Below, in pieces: positions 32,031 to 45,463 of a DNA stretch of 64,000 nucleotides. Where the stretch lies: positions 10,141,077-10,205,076 of the forward strand of contig CM066924.1 of NCBI GenBank assembly GCA_033964015.1. Direction: 5' to 3'. Source of the stretch: Scolanthus callimorphus. Taxonomy: Eukaryota; Cnidaria; Anthozoa; Actiniaria; Edwardsiidae. The position numbers and the translations under genes are program-made. Every line of letters starts with the position of its first letter. The stretch's first letter is position 1. The notes under the pieces were generated by a model. It saw nothing but the letters and a program-made list of their open reading frames with translations. It ran no database searches and was not told where the DNA came from.

Positions 32031-33339
32031 TTAGAAAATAACCGGCACACGCGCGACAGCGTTCCGTGACAATCGTGTTTCTCAGGTCTCTTACAAACAC
32101 GCTTTTTAACCAATCAGAATGCGCACATTCACAATACAACATAGGTGTTATTTCTAAAATAATGTTAAATATAGGTTGTATATATAACCCGAATTGCGGC
32201 GCCACGGAATTGCTTTATCGAAGTCACCCCTCGCGGGTTTACAGAAAATCTCCTTTATAAGGCCTTTTTCTTTTCAGGTTGTCTACAAGGGAAACTGGCA
32301 TAACTAGGACTGCAATTCTGAATAAGGTATAGTTCGAATACTTCGTATCGGGAAAATAAGTATATGTTCTTTACCGGTTGGGAGGTCTGTATAGGAAAAA
32401 ACTGCGCTCGAAAATGTTGACCGAGGCCGGAGGTCAACATCTTCCAGGCCGAGGTCACAGTTTTTTCCCTTTACGGACCGACCTAATAGTCCGGCAGAAT
32501 GGTGTTTTAATTGTTCACTTTGTGATAAAAGCATGAAATTCGGCACAGTGATAGATTTCCATATGATGAACAATATTAGATATGGACCCCAGCGATGTCT
32601 ATCCCATAATTGCAATTAAGGAGGGTTTTAACATAAAAACGAGGTTAAGACCGAAAATCATCAATACTTGCCTAATTTTCTATACTGGAAGCAGGAAAAC
32701 AACTACAAGATAATCGAAGATGTCAAAGGAATAGTGTTAACGGGTGAAGGAAGGTCACGTGACCTGAAAACGAAGCTAAAGCCAAATGAAATGAAAAAAA
32801 AATTAAGACTTGCCTTGGTGTATCAGCAAAATGACCATTTTCTATCATGTAAGTTCGTGATTTCCGAAAGTGATGAGAAGACCCTTTCAATGGTCTAAAG
32901 TTTAATTTATCAGAAATATATTGGCCAGGAAGTGATTATTTGAATACCAGTGCCGAATACTACAGGGTACCCGAGTTTCATAAAGCTGAGTATTCTAAAA
33001 AACAAGATTCTTGGATAGTCACACGACTACTTACGATTACACTGTGATCACAAATGATTGTTTACGGATTTTACAAACACCTGTTGTCTGCCATTAAGTG
33101 ACGTGTAAATGCACAAACAAGGCTGACTGAAAAAAAAAAACGGTGAAGCATTCAAGTAAAGAAACAATCCACGCACGCTATCTTATTTTGTCTCTTGGTT
33201 ATATAGCATTTGTGACATAAGATACATGAACATGTAGAAGAAACCCATCGTCATAGCATCGATCGCGATGTCTCTGCTACACAACCTCGCAACAAAGTGC
33301 TGCGCTTTTACGTACTTCTGATACTTAGACCGTCCCTTT

Positions 33340-35265
33340 CAGTCTACGGTACATAGCCATATTTGGCAATACCTTGTTCTGAGCCTCTATCTCATGCAGC
33401 GCCATCTTTGAAGCAGAAGCTTTCTATTTTCCAACTTTCTTGCGCCTAATTCATGGTCAGATTGCAACAACTGGTCAACTTATCTCTCTACTAACCTGCA
33501 AGTGATGTTAGAGGCCAGCCATAAGGAGGCTGCCTACAATTTTTTCTACAACAGGTGAAAACAAAGTACAATGACAAAAACCGGATCGAGCAAACCGAAA
33601 GAGTAGTGAAGTTTAGCATTTTTCTCGGTGCCTTAAAATACTTCAATGAACTCAAGACTTGGAGGTTATCTTTGGTATATATTCAAGAATAATTTACGGA
33701 AGTATCAAAAACTTTTACTTATGAGATTTGTGTCAGAGGCGAAAAGTGTAAGTTTTATAGCAAACGGAAGATTTATAATATAATTTCTCAAATTTTGCAG
33801 TTTCCTTGAACACATGCGAAACAAAATCGGAAGCATTCTAAGAAGTGAAATTTGGCTGGTACATTGCCTTGGTTTTGTGGATTATTCGGGCGGCAAGGAT
33901 TTCTTAATTCCGCAGATATTAGCCATTCTTTTTCAAGGAAATATTTGCGGCATAAATAGCTTTGCCATTTTGGAGCCTGAAAAAGTCCGTTCGAATAACA
34001 TAAAACCGGCCCAATGAATTCTCTCCAAACTTGCTGTGATTAATGCTAGCTACTCAGGGATTAGTGTGAGGGGTGTCATTTTAAAAGTTTAGGTCGCGCA
34101 ACGCGTCTGATGGCTGCGTATTATAAACAAGGGTGTGGTTATAACGTTGCTATAGCAACTCCGATCACAACAAAATGCACACTACAACAAAGTTCAAACC
34201 CTCCAGGGTAACCATGTGAAAGTTCAGACCGGTACAGATTTTTGAGCTTGAACAGCAGGCAAACAAAGTTGGTGGTGGAGAGCAGAAAAAATTGTAGGCA
34301 GCCTCCTTAACTGGTTCTGTTTTCGATTATATTCATAATTTCGGAACAAATCGCAGTCGAAGTGACTTCGGTGTCTAATTTCGGCATTGGCGCCAATTCC
34401 ATACACAACAAGACGTTCGAGAGCTGAAGGAAAAGAGCTGTTTTTATCAGGGTTTCTTCACCGATCTCCAAATCAGGTAAGCCATTTACATTAAGGGTCT
34501 TAGTACTTCGATATGTAGGCGATCGGCCTTATGCATTCGTCTTCTTCCATTAATGACAAGGTGTACAAAAATCGGCTTTTGGCGCGAGCATGAATTTTGC
34601 GGTTTCAGAATGTCTTTCATATTTTGAATAATATTTCGTCATATTTGTGGAGTTATGATAATCACATACATGTAACATAGTACCCAAGCAATATATAACC
34701 AATAGCTAATATGCATTTCTGTCCATTTAAACTAGTTCATATGATATTCAGACCAAACGTTCACAGAACTCATTCACTCGCAGATGCTAAATACGGTGGG
34801 TGTTGATTATGCACTAACAATTTCCCAGAGCGACCAAGTTGTTCTTTCAAATTTCTCTTAGCGAAACCAAACTAGTCAGTCTAGCTATGCTCTGAATTTC
34901 AGCGTCTAACTCCTTTTATGACGACATGTACAAAAATGCTGAAGTTGAGTAAGCCAAAGTAGGTATCCGGCAAATCGTTGTCTCGATATAACGGTGAAGT
35001 TTAACAGCTCAACATAGTTTTCAGGAATTCACTTCACGAGCACGAGATAATTAGACCCTTGTAGTTAATTACCATGTAAAAACTTATTTTCGCTAGTCAA
35101 CATAGATGAGCGTACGAGCCCATGTTGTTGTTGATGTATTTTTCTAAAAAATCTCCGCTTCTGTGATTTTATCAAAGCGTCGGCCGTTGTCATGGAAAAT
35201 GGGCTGCATGAGATAGAGGCTCAGAACAAGGTATTGCCAAATATGGCTATGTACCGTAGGCTGTT
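33340..35265. repeat. Nested inverted repeats within the insertion
   Basis: GGTACATAGCCATATTTGGC...CTCTATCTCATGCAGC at 33340-33395 is the exact inverse of 35207-35262. Inside, GGAGGCTGCCTACAATTTTT (about 33527) is inverted at 34283-34310. The two pairs are concentric, so this looks like a second, older foldback that moved into the giant palindrome. Confidence 0.75.
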
Positions 35266-35874
35266 TTCGCTCCTTACATCCGCATTTCAAAAGTTCTGGA
35301 ATCGTTTCAACGCCATTCCACAGACCCAGCCCCAATAGTTTGTCGAGAGAAGGAACTCCGGGTAATGCTGCCAGATACCCTCAAATAAATCCTGATTGAA
35401 AACAGCTCTCCTTGCCTAGCTGTTGGTGGTATATTTCGTGCGCTGTTGACCGTCATGCATGTGATTATTCGATCGTACGTGATCACGGTGAAACGCTGTA
35501 GAATCGGTAGGGCGTGAGTCAGAGCAGGCGAGGATGGCGAGGAGCTTGCAATGTCCGGAACACATTTGTCACTTCATCGTTCACTAACCAACCATTCCAC
35601 AGAGCTCATTTGCCCGGCGATGACTGATTGTGAAGGCGTGGAATGCCAGGAGAGCCCGCGATTTCTTTTGACCAAGGCGAGAAGCAAAGCTATGCACTCA
35701 AGAATACCACAAATGCTGCCCATCGGTATCAACTGTAAGACCGTGGCCTTACACGTTGCACTTACTCTTCGGACATGTTGAGGGTGTTATTCGTTGTTAG
35801 GAACAACGTCATGGCTCTACTCATGAAATGTTCTTCAAGCCGCAACTAGCCCCAGGACTCAGCATGTTCACAAT

Positions 35875-36351
35875 GGCCGGCCGCACCATCCAACATCTTC
35901 AACATTTTCAACTGCTGCTGCTTTTCTGCTTGGTCTTAGGTCTCACTTTCTGCGATTTAGATCCGGTTCTGAGATCTCAAAATTCACTCCAACACGCGGG
36001 AAGGAAGTTTTCATTCTCGTGGCAGAAAAAAGCTTTAATAAATCACCATCACCCACTTAACAGGAAGCCCCGAGTCATTTGCTCGTGGTGGGAAAAGCTG
36101 AATTTCCCAAGGCACACCCATATGAAGTGTTCGGAATTCACATGGATAGCTGTGGGAAATCCCAACACTTCTCATTCTTCTACCATGGGAAATTCAGCCT
36201 TCCCATGGATTGGTTTCTGCAGAAATTCCCTGTGGATCTTCGCTCAAATAGTGTTTCCAGGAAATCTTCTTTTTTTCAATATAAACCATTGAAAACGGCT
36301 TCCCAACAACGACAATCGAGAATTACAAACGTCAAAAAAAAAAGAATGTAG
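35875..36351 (+). pseudogene. Possible secreted-protein remnant
   Basis: The first frame starts MAGRTIQHLQHFQ and has a convincing signal-peptide core (LLLLFCLVLGLTFC). It runs to a stop at 36292. A second frame from about 36079 continues with VFGIHMDSCGKSQHFSFFYH and a basic tail ending KKKRM. A single frame change near 36080 would join a leader to a ~75-residue C-terminal part. I recognise no family, and this lies in repeat-rich inserted DNA. Confidence 0.25.
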
Positions 36352-38429
36352 CCACTAAGTTAGCCATTTTGCTATGTATCTAGTGCAGGAATTTGGTGAA
36401 AAATTGTTCATTTTAATGGAAAAAGCATGAAACTTGGCAGGGTGATAGAGCGTCCCATGCCGAGCAATTCTGGATGTAGACCCACCCTCGATAAGTATAC
36501 TTCCAGTTTTCTAGCAGTGGAATTAATTATCATTTAATCTAATAAAATAAAGTGTTACCTTTTGAGTTCAGACACGAAGTTTTGTATCATGACAGAGTAT
36601 TCAATACCCTACAATTCTACAATACGTAGCACCCCCTGATCATGTACTTCCAGAGTTCCAATATGGAATTCATTATACATAAAATCAGTAACAGAGGGCG
36701 TTGCCTTCAAGATACACGCATGTCCATTCGTGTACAAATGGACCATGGTGCAATCGGCAAATTCGCATGTAGACCCACGCCTTAACTCATGCACTTCCAG
36801 TTTTATCGAAGTGGAATTAATTATCCTTTAAACTTAACAAACTGACGTATGCCTTTTCTCTTCAGACACTGTATTTTGCATCATGTCAGGGTATTAAAAT
36901 ACCTTACAACTCTACAATACGTAACACCCCCTGATCATGTGCTTCCAGTGTACCAATATGGAATTTATTATCACATAAAATCAGTAACAGAGGGCGTTGC
37001 CTTCAAGATACACGCATGTAAATTCTCGTTAAGATGGACAATGGTGCAATGGGCAATTTTGCATGTAGACCCACGCCCTGACACATGCACTTCCAGTTTT
37101 ATCGAAGTGGCATTAATTTGACTTTAAAGCGGTGTTGGGCTTTCATGTCAGGGTCAAATTCTGTATGTTAAGAGTTATGCATTATTGCATGTTTTGCTAT
37201 TCATGATCAAGGGGTGTGTGCGTGTGGCTGGGGGGGGGGGGGGGGGGGGTTGAGGTGGCTCTTGATCATGAATACCAATGTCTTACCAAAAGCCTGACAC
37301 CACTTTTAAGACTAATTAATTCCATTTTGATAAAACTGGAAGTGCATGGGTTCGGGCGTGGGTCTACATGCAAATTTGCCCATTGTACCATGGTGCATTT
37401 TCACGTGAATTTCCATGCGTAAATCTTGAAGGCAACGCCCTTTGTTGCTGATTTTATGTGATAATGAATACCATCTTGGTACACTGGAAGTACATGCTCA
37501 GGGGGTGTCAAGTATTTTAGAATTGTAGGGTATTGAATACTCTGTCACGATACAAACTTTCGTGTCTGAAATCAAAAGGCAAGCGTCATTTTCTTATAAT
37601 TTAAAGGATAATTATTTATTCCATTTCGATAAAACTGGAAGTGCATGAGTTCGGGCGTGGGTCTACATGCGAATTTTCCCATTGTACCATGGTACATTTT
37701 GACGTGAATTTTCATGCGTGTATCTTGAAGGCAACGCCCTTTGTTTCTGATTTTATGTGATAATGAATACCATCTTGGTACACTGGAAGTACATTATCAG
37801 GGGGGTGTCAAGTATTGTAGAATTGTAGGGTATTGCATACTCTGTCATGATACAAAATTTCGTGTCTGACCTCAAAAGGCAACACGTTATTTATTTGTTT
37901 AAAGGATAATTAATTCCACTGCTATAAAACTGGAAGTATACGTTATCGAGGGTGGGTCTACATCCAGAATTGCTTAGCATTGGACGCTCTATCATCCTGC
38001 CAAGTTTCATGCTTTTTCCATCAAAATGAACAATATACTACTTTTTCTGCACGATATTCCTGCACTAATCAGGCATGACTTCATTTGGCTTAACCTCGTT
38101 TTCGTTCAGATAGGTCACGTGACCTTCCTTGTACCACTAAGACCATTATCTTAACATCTTTGATTATCTTTTAGTAGTTGTTTTGTGCTTTGAGCATAAC
38201 AAACTCGGCAAGTAATGAGGATTTTCGGTCGATGCCTCGTTTTCGTGTTAAAACGCTCCTTAATTGCAATTATGGGATAGATCTCACCGGGGTCCATATC
38301 CAATATTGACGAGCACATCGAACTCTATCACTGTGCCAAATTACATGCTTTTATCACAAAGTGAACAATTCATATCAAATTTTGCACCATTCTGCCGGAC
38401 TACAAAGCCGGTGAATAGCTTACTTATTT

Positions 38430-40760
38430 TTTCCAACTCTTATTTTTTTTCATGGGTTTCTAATTATTTTTTTCCTAGAGGGCACGGTTACGAAACCTGC
38501 AAGAAATTGTTGGCGAAAAGTTTTAAAAGATGTTTCAAGAAACTCTGAGAGAAAGAGAAAAGTATCGATAAGGAATCGCAATTGTATTTTAAAGTATCAA
38601 AAGCTCATGATGTAAAAGCGTGAAACGAGCATTGTACTCGACCCACTCCATTTTCCCAAGTGTAGTTATTTTTAGATTTGCCTAATTTACATATTCCGCG
38701 AAATCCGGCAACTAAATTCAACTAAATGGTGGCCAAAAATCCCCAAACCTCTTTCTAAACGCCGTCCTTGTGAGGTTTTTCTGTTTCCATTCTATTTAAA
38801 ACCCATTCCTTGTTTTTATCAATTAAAAGGAACCAATAATAAGTGTCGAGGCGCAAATTTTAAAGAATGTGTTGAAGCCGTCCCTGATCGCTCGAACCGA
38901 ACTTAGGATATTCGAATCCTATACATAAATGGTTGTCTCCGGTGTCAAATAAAGAACACAGTGGTTTTGGAAAGATATAATATTCATGGAGTAGCTTTGG
39001 GGATCTGTACTGTGAGGTTTTTATCATGAAGCGGAACAATTTATGAATGATTCTGACAACAGTGAATATCGGTGCGAGCGAACTTCTACTAAATCCGTAA
39101 AAACCTCTTCTTTTGATTCCGAGCTCTCTTCTTCTGATTTTCACGCTTTTACATCATGAGCTTTTGAAAGTATCTATTCTATTAAAATCGCATTGGCAGT
39201 GTTCGGGTCACCCCCCGCCAATCAGAGCGCAGCATTTTAGCGCGTTTCCACGGGCAGGCGAAGGTAAAATAAAGGGCCATAAAAAATAAACGCCGTTTTC
39301 AAACTCTAAAGATTTCAGAGTCCATTGAAGAGAAATTTGAAATCTCACCTGTAGGCGTGTTTTTGTTGGAAAAGATTAATCTGCAGCGAAGTTCTAATTC
39401 ATGCGATTTCTTATGCGAGGGACAAAGCCGCTTTCACAGAAACTAAGAAAGAACAGCCAGCACAGCCGAAAACACCATAGACATCTAGGCCTAAATAGTT
39501 CTGTTCTGGCATGTGCTGGGATAATTCTAATTCGAAAGCTTTGAGCTGAGAAATAATTTCATTCATAAGTCTAAAACAAACCTTTCGTCTAATAGCGCAC
39601 GCTAACTCTAAGTGAATATAGGAAATTGCAAAGCCATGAATTTTTCTCTAAATGTAACCGTTTTGCTGGAAAGGGTTTTCTTTGAGTTTTTATTTAAGTT
39701 AGTTGGATTTTTTTAAGGCCTTGAGTTCTCTGAATTATTTGATTTGTAAAGAGTTGCCTTTAAAATACCGGCAGAGAAATGAGAGTTTTGTTTCGTGAAA
39801 CTGAGGCATTTCATCACAATTGTCAACTATCCCGGTTTTGTCGGGAGTCTTAATATTTTTTACCTATCTCCCAGTCTCCCGGGCTTTTAGCAAGATCTCT
39901 TGAAAAAAAAAATGTTTTTTGGGGGATCTAGAAGAACTTTTGTAGTTTTTGTAGTTTTCTTTCCCCACTCGAGTTCCCATTCGACTTTGCCATTGAAAAG
40001 AAATCAAAACTGCAGTGTTGTTTGCATTTAGCCACAATGCTAGATTCTATTTGTGAACTCTGTCGATTTGATTTTTGATGAGGTTCAAAGTTGTTCAATG
40101 TGGCATTTTTGGGGCTTTGTTCAAGCACATACACGACGACTGATTCGCGCGCGTGCGTAATTTTCGCGCCAAAACCGAGGAGACACCACAAGGAGACCAT
40201 GCATAGCCAAGGCCAAACAACGGCGAAATGCACGTGACGCTTTGTTTGCCCAAACAATACTGTTTTATTTCGGCATGAAGGAGGTATTTCCTAGCCATTG
40301 CCCAACACCATCAACAACCCGTAAATTTAAATGCATAGATAATATAACTGTCTGCAAGAGAAAATGACGTCTGTTATCTTTCGTACCCGTCACAGAGTGA
40401 CGGGTCCTTTTCTGGTTTTAATAAAATTCACAAGAGCCTCGTAAACTCAAAAACAGCAATCACATGATCTGTTTCGGAAATGTAATCAAGTAACTGAGCG
40501 TAACTAAACCATACAATCAACTGAAAATCACATACTGAAATCTGTTTGCTTACCGGTGGTTTAAAACTTGTGCCTCTGGAAGATTTTCTGCAAATGTCGG
40601 GAATAAGTGATTTTAGCTCACATCACGTGATCTAACAATAGTCAATCAGAAGACAGAGGACGTGCTCAGATCGAATGAACACAAGCAGAACAGCTGGGGA
40701 TACTCACATTTCACATAGTTGCATTTGTTACATCTTAAAGTCCTCCTGTTGTCTTTCCAG
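38430..40760. other. Non-coding stretch with small repeats
   Basis: No exon is supported. It holds the second copy of the repeat seen at 12490-12700 (39440-39620), a CCCGGTTTTGTCGGGAGTC fragment of the CTCCCGG MITE family (about 39832), and a 9-bp hairpin ACCCGTCAC/GTGACGGGT at about 40388. Confidence 0.5.
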
Positions 40761-40877
40761 CTTTTGGCATTGGTCAAATCCAGAAGTGTTGTTCGCACTG
40801 TGAGATGGCTACAGCAGGTGATGCTTTTTCTGGTTGAGCAGAGCTATTTCAAGGCTGAAGAGGACAAGACCATGTCG
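40761..40877 (+). CDS. Host gene exon (39 codons), possible Pol5/MYBBP1A-like
   Basis: A polypyrimidine tract and TTTCCAG acceptor precede the exon; a TCG|GTAAGA donor follows. The phase-0 frame reads LLALVKSRSVVRTVRWLQQ, then VMLFLVEQSYFK, ending KTMS. Composition is typical of a helical-repeat protein. The pattern of a WLQ helix, FLVE..FF/YF, then PLS and a Cys-x-x-RF-SA motif in the next exon reminds me of Pol5/MYB-binding protein 1A (nucleolar, rRNA synthesis), but this is from memory and unconfirmed. One exon of the same gene follows; the rest was not found. Confidence 0.6.
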
Positions 40878-41306
40878 GTAAGATTAATTGTCCACATAAT
40901 GATGATGCTAATTGAGAATACCCGTTAGAAAAGGCCGAGAAAACTGTTATCGTTTAACTGACCGATGGAAGATAGGTAAGGTGTCATTGCAATGCGGCAG
41001 CAATAACTTTCAACTTATCAAAACTTTGACGTCATCGCGATAGCATAAGTGGCTCGCCTTTAAAAACATCAGTATTTCGCCGGTGGCGTTTAACCAGTCA
41101 GAATGGAATCAGAAGCGGGAAAATATTTTGAAAGAATAATAATCTCCATAAATGGTCAAAGGTCTAGATAACGGGTTTACGAAATATTGACTCTGGTTTC
41201 GCGAACAACCTTTGTCGGTTAATTGAAAATGTGACGTGAGCTTAATTTAGGCGATAATGATAACCATTGGAAATGCAACGTTAAGATTTCTGTTCTTCTC
41301 GTGCAG

Positions 41307-41394
41307 GTGCCGCTTTCGAAGGAATTAACAGAGACATGTCAACAGCGATTCATTAGTGCCATGAAGGAACTAGATTCGTCTCATTTTTCACAAG
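41307..41394 (+). CDS. Host gene exon, next in the same gene
   Basis: The intron 40878-41306 is GT..AG with a CTTCTCGTGCAG acceptor. The exon continues in phase as VPLSKELTETCQQRFISAMK and ends SHFSQ before CAAG|GTTTGA, leaving one base for the next exon. Both exons are free of stops, unlike the surrounding repeats. Confidence 0.6.
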
Positions 41395-41722
41395 GTTTGA
41401 TATTAGCTACTTACTAACCTCGTTTGCTCGGGCAGGTACGGAAAAATTCCAGACTGAGGGTTGGAATTTCTGCTTTACGGACCGTGCCTCTTTATATGGC
41501 ATTTTCAAACAAAGTTAATAAAACAAAAATACTAGGGAGGAAACAAAGCGAAAGTCAAAGTAAACCAGCTGCACGACTTTAATGGTAAACGACCAACATA
41601 AGAAACATGCAAAAAGGCATTAAATAAAATGAAAAACAAGTATATTTTAGCTGGAAAACGATGCACGTGAAAAGAAACTACGAAACAATAACAAGCAGGA
41701 TGATTTGATGGCGAAAGTAGCT

Positions 41723-41970
41723 ACAATGGCGGACAAAAGTTTTGAGACACTTACACCCATTACTCTTCAATTCTACTAAAACCAGAAATGGTTTAGTCCC
41801 CCTCCCCTCCCCCCAATGTTGGTCATGGGTGGCAAAAGTTGTGCCGGGGTCCGGAGCTCAGCATTGAAAAGGGGAGGGGGTGAAAACAGGATGGTTTAGC
41901 GGGGAGAGGTCTTTTGGACATAGCCGACCAATTTTATGTGTGTGTCTCAACGACTTTTGTCCACCATTGT
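41723..41970. mobile_element. ~250-bp MITE
   Basis: ACAATGGCGGACAAAAG...TTTTGAGACAC is inverted at the right as GTGTCTCAACGACTTTTGTC. The interior is C/G-rich and non-coding. It lies in what is probably an intron of the host gene. Confidence 0.8.
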
Positions 41971-41974
41971 CTGA

Positions 41975-43500
41975 AAACATAAATAGAAAAAGGGGTTGCT
42001 TTACGCCGTTGTCTCTCAGTAAAGAAATGTAATTTGTTGATGAATCGTTAAATAGAGGACCAGGGATAGTATTTCTGAAAAAAGAAATTCGTTTTAATTT
42101 TGTATTGACGTTGTTAAGGCTTAAACATTCCTCTCAGATTGGGAACCCTGTGGTTTCTGCCAGAGACGAGTAAGGGAATTGGGAGCGTGCGTTCTGTCTC
42201 TGAACTAAGTGAATACAAAGCATGGAATTGCTGCGTGAATGTTCATCTGATTAAGAGCGACTCTCTGTAAGGACCGAGTGACTTCGTGAAAATGTGGCAC
42301 AAGGTTGAAAGATTGACCCCCCTCATATTTTATCCAGAGATAGCCTATGGTATGTTAGTAAACGTGATATATTTTTTATGTTAGAAAAATAAAGCAATGT
42401 AGAGAAAATTTCGAAAAACCACCGCCGGGTCGTGAAGCTCAAAAATGACTAAAACAGCATGCGATCCTACGGTCAAAAACGGAACTCGCGCGAAGGCGCA
42501 AAATAAAACTTGCATTTATTTGCATCGTAATTTCATTTTAGAGGTATCAAAGATTTGAAACCATCCAGTTGTTTAATTATAGCTAACATTTTAAGTTCTT
42601 GGCGAGCACTCAAAGAAGGCTGAAATTTCACATCTTGAAAATCTAAAATTTCACTTTATTTTGAAACAATGAAAAATGCAGGCGGTATTATTCAGAATTT
42701 ATTGAAACTTGGAATTTAACAAGTACTTAAGATATATTTAGCCCGGGTATAAAAATTATACTTGGAAAACATATCTGAGACGAGAACGAGTACACTCAAT
42801 TTACCGTAATTAAGCCAATTTTCTCGCGGAACTGTAAACAATCTCCTAAGAAAGATCCTGAGAAATCTCACATTTTTCCAGAAAGAAGCCGGAAATATAC
42901 TAGATTTACAACTTACCATTTATTAGAAACGCCGTGGAGATAAACTACGAGTCGTGTATTTGTACTTTTGCTTTCTTGCCGCCGACATTACGAAGTAAAG
43001 AAGTTTTCTCGGCAAACAAAGTCAAAATCTTCCATATGGCGTGTTTTTCCCGCTCACTGCTTACTCTTTCTTGTACAGCTTGTTTGTCGCAATAAAAACT
43101 TGTTTGTATATTCAAACTCTAAAGGAGTAATTTCTGAGGTTCAGAAAGACTGTTCAAACGATTTAGCTAGCTATTTCGATCTCTGATTTCTCCGTAGCTA
43201 GCTGTAGATAAAGTGCAGTCAACCGACTCATTGGACAAAACGAAGGCAATTAACGTTTGTCACGCAATATTCTCGCACGTGGAAGGGACAGTCCGTTTGT
43301 CACAACAAATATCATTTGTTTCTATCATTAAACTCTACCTTGATCTAAAAAATCCTGTGTCCTAAAGAGATCTCTCTTTGAAGAATTCAGGCGCGTGTCT
43401 TCTCGTCTGACATTCATGGCAAATAAGATCAAAGGCTCTATGAGCCAACTCATTCATGAATTTGGAGTTAGTGAATGGATAATTTTTCAAATGTTGAAAT
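41975..43500. other. Non-coding stretch
   Basis: No exon is supported. Part of it (about 42330-42480) resembles the foldback family of 29893-30616. Confidence 0.45.
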
Positions 43501-43822
43501 ACTCCCTGGGGGAAGACTCCCCTATTTTTGGGGCAGCCTCTGGTACCTTTTAGGGGGTAAAATTTAGCCTGGGTAGCCTTGAGGCCTGCGCTATTTCCGG
43601 TTTTCGCTCACCCCGACTACCTCCCCTTCCCTTTTAGAGCCACTACGCAGGTTAGGTAAAGTTCGAAAACTTAGATAGGTACCTCTTAGAGGCCCTTCTA
43701 GCAAATGAAGCAAATCACACTTGTTGGTGGCCTGAATTTCAGACATATTTTCCCTCGTAATATGAAATACAATTAGGAGCACCCCTGCACAAAACATAGG
43801 GGAGTCTCCCCCCTAGGAGAAT
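43501..43822. mobile_element. ~320-bp MITE with CCTGGGGGAAGACTCCCCTA ends
   Basis: The left end pairs with ATAGGGGAGTCTCCCCCCTA at the right with few mismatches over about 27 bases. The interior has no coding potential. Confidence 0.75.
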
Positions 43823-44988
43823 ACTGGGGACAGGCATCTGGTCTGTTCTCATCAGTAGCCACATGGAAGATATTGGCAATTCAAGAAAACGTCTCTGATT
43901 TTTTCCAAATGTTGTTGTATCCTGCCTTTGAAAGAGACCTCCAGTTGGTTTACCCCTAGCATGGGCATGACAAGCATACACATGACCTCTCAATCCAATA
44001 GTGCTTGCAGATTTATTTTTCTTGAATTTTGCTGAAGTATCCAATTATCTTTAAATTGGATAGTGCCCCGGATATTTTGAAATTGGATAGTTTAAGTTTA
44101 TGTATGAATGCTATATCATTGATAAATAAAAGGACTCCATGCTTGTTCCGTTAAGAAAAAATGAATGCAAAAATTCCTAGAAACACCAATGAAATTGGAT
44201 TCGGTCTACAGCCTCGTCCAATTTTGGTGTTCCCGATCCTCTTAATTTGTCACTCAATTTTTTTCTTAATTGTTCAGCATGGAGTCCTAATCTTATATAA
44301 TACTCGAAAATGACAAAATATGAAATGTTACAAGTAAATATTACGTGAAAACCATGATCCACAAGCTTTTTTGAAACCGTAAAATCTATCGCAAGAATTA
44401 GGATAACACAAAACAATGCATTTTATCCATGAAAATAGTTGATGCTTTTAAATACCAGTCTCATGTGCTATGTTATCAACCCATCAAAATCAAACATGAA
44501 AAGTGCAAAAGTGCCTTCAGAATAAGTGCAAAAGTGCCTTAAATAGAAAATAGATATAATAATAATGAATTGTTTTTTACTTTGCATTAAAACTTCCTAC
44601 TTTTGTACATACTGTACACACCCGCATTGGGGTGTTTTGTAAGAAATAAAGACTATATCTTGTATCTGTACCCTGTCTGTTATTGACTGGGGGATCTAAA
44701 GGAATGTAATTTTTTTATGGTGAGGGTATTCCTTCCTTTGTGACGGACCTGAGAGTGAAGCGACTGACTGTTTCCTAGAATGCACACAAAAAAATCACAC
44801 AAAATGACAGCATAGAATAATTCAGTGAAAATACATTTATTATGAAAGTAAAGCTTTAAAAAAACACTCTTCATATACAAAAGCAAAAGTGACTAGATTA
44901 TTTCGTTTTGCAACTAAGAATTATACATGTTAGTCGCAAAATCCCTAGTGAAAAATTTAATCAGATGTGATTCAAGAGTGGAAAAGGC

Positions 44989-45195
44989 ATACCTGCCAAC
45001 TCTCCCGGTTCACGCGGGAGACTCCCGGTTTAACCCTCAGTCTCCCGGGAAAAAATTGAAACTTTCCATATATTTACTGTATATCTCCCGGGTAAATTTC
45101 TTGCGATTTTCTCATACAGTTGTTGTATTTGTGACAAAATCTCCCGGGTTGAGACAAAATCTCCCGGTTTTGGAGTTTTCAGGGTTGGCAGGTAT
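44989..45195. mobile_element. 207-bp MITE (ATACCTGCC...GGCAGGTAT), hAT-type
   Basis: ATACCTGCCAAC is inverted at the right as GTTGGCAGGTAT. Flanks are GAAAAGGC and GAAAAGGG, an 8-base duplication with one mismatch, as hAT elements make. CTCCCGG repeats fill the interior. Confidence 0.9.
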
Positions 45196-45258
45196 GAAAA
45201 GGGCTGCTCTGAAATGCCTTACTTTAATTGACATTGATATAGACATAATTTATTCGGC

Positions 45259-45395
45259 TCATCTCCAGTGTAAGAACTCACCAGCTGCGTCACAAAGCTT
45301 TCTTTGTTTGGTAGAACGAAGGTTCAACCAATCACGATTAAATAGTAACTAAACACAAAGGTGTCCTCAAGGAATGGTTCTTACACTGGAGATGA
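45259..45395. mobile_element. 137-bp MITE with perfect 19-bp ends
   Basis: TCATCTCCAGTGTAAGAAC at the left is exactly inverted at the right. A target duplication is not obvious. Confidence 0.8.
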
Positions 45396-45463
45396 CCCAT
45401 TTATTAGGGTACCGAAGTAGCTTTAGTCAGCATACATAAATATATTTTTCCATAAAACTATAC

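Larger units (their letters stand above)
32340..38430. mobile_element. Giant palindrome; left arm split by a ~3.5-kb insertion
   Basis: The outer left piece (32505-32810) pairs with 38060-38400 and the inner left piece (36378-37140) with 37310-38060. The pieces are contiguous in the right arm, so sequence between about 32800 and 36378 was inserted into the left arm. Excluding it, each arm is about 1.1-1.3 kb with tandem ~296-bp units (landmark GTAGACCCACGCC at about 36470, 36768 and 37062). A G20 run lies in the apex loop between TATTCATGATCAAG and CTTGATCATGAATA. No coding capacity is seen in the arms. Confidence 0.85.

Noticed and set aside
40379..40410. Possible terminator hairpin
   Set aside because: The ACCCGTCAC/GTGACGGGT stem is perfect but a bacterial-type terminator makes no sense here; likely repeat debris.
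42716..43186. Short ORFs on both strands
   Set aside because: Lengths near chance, no motif, and no conserved splice sites.
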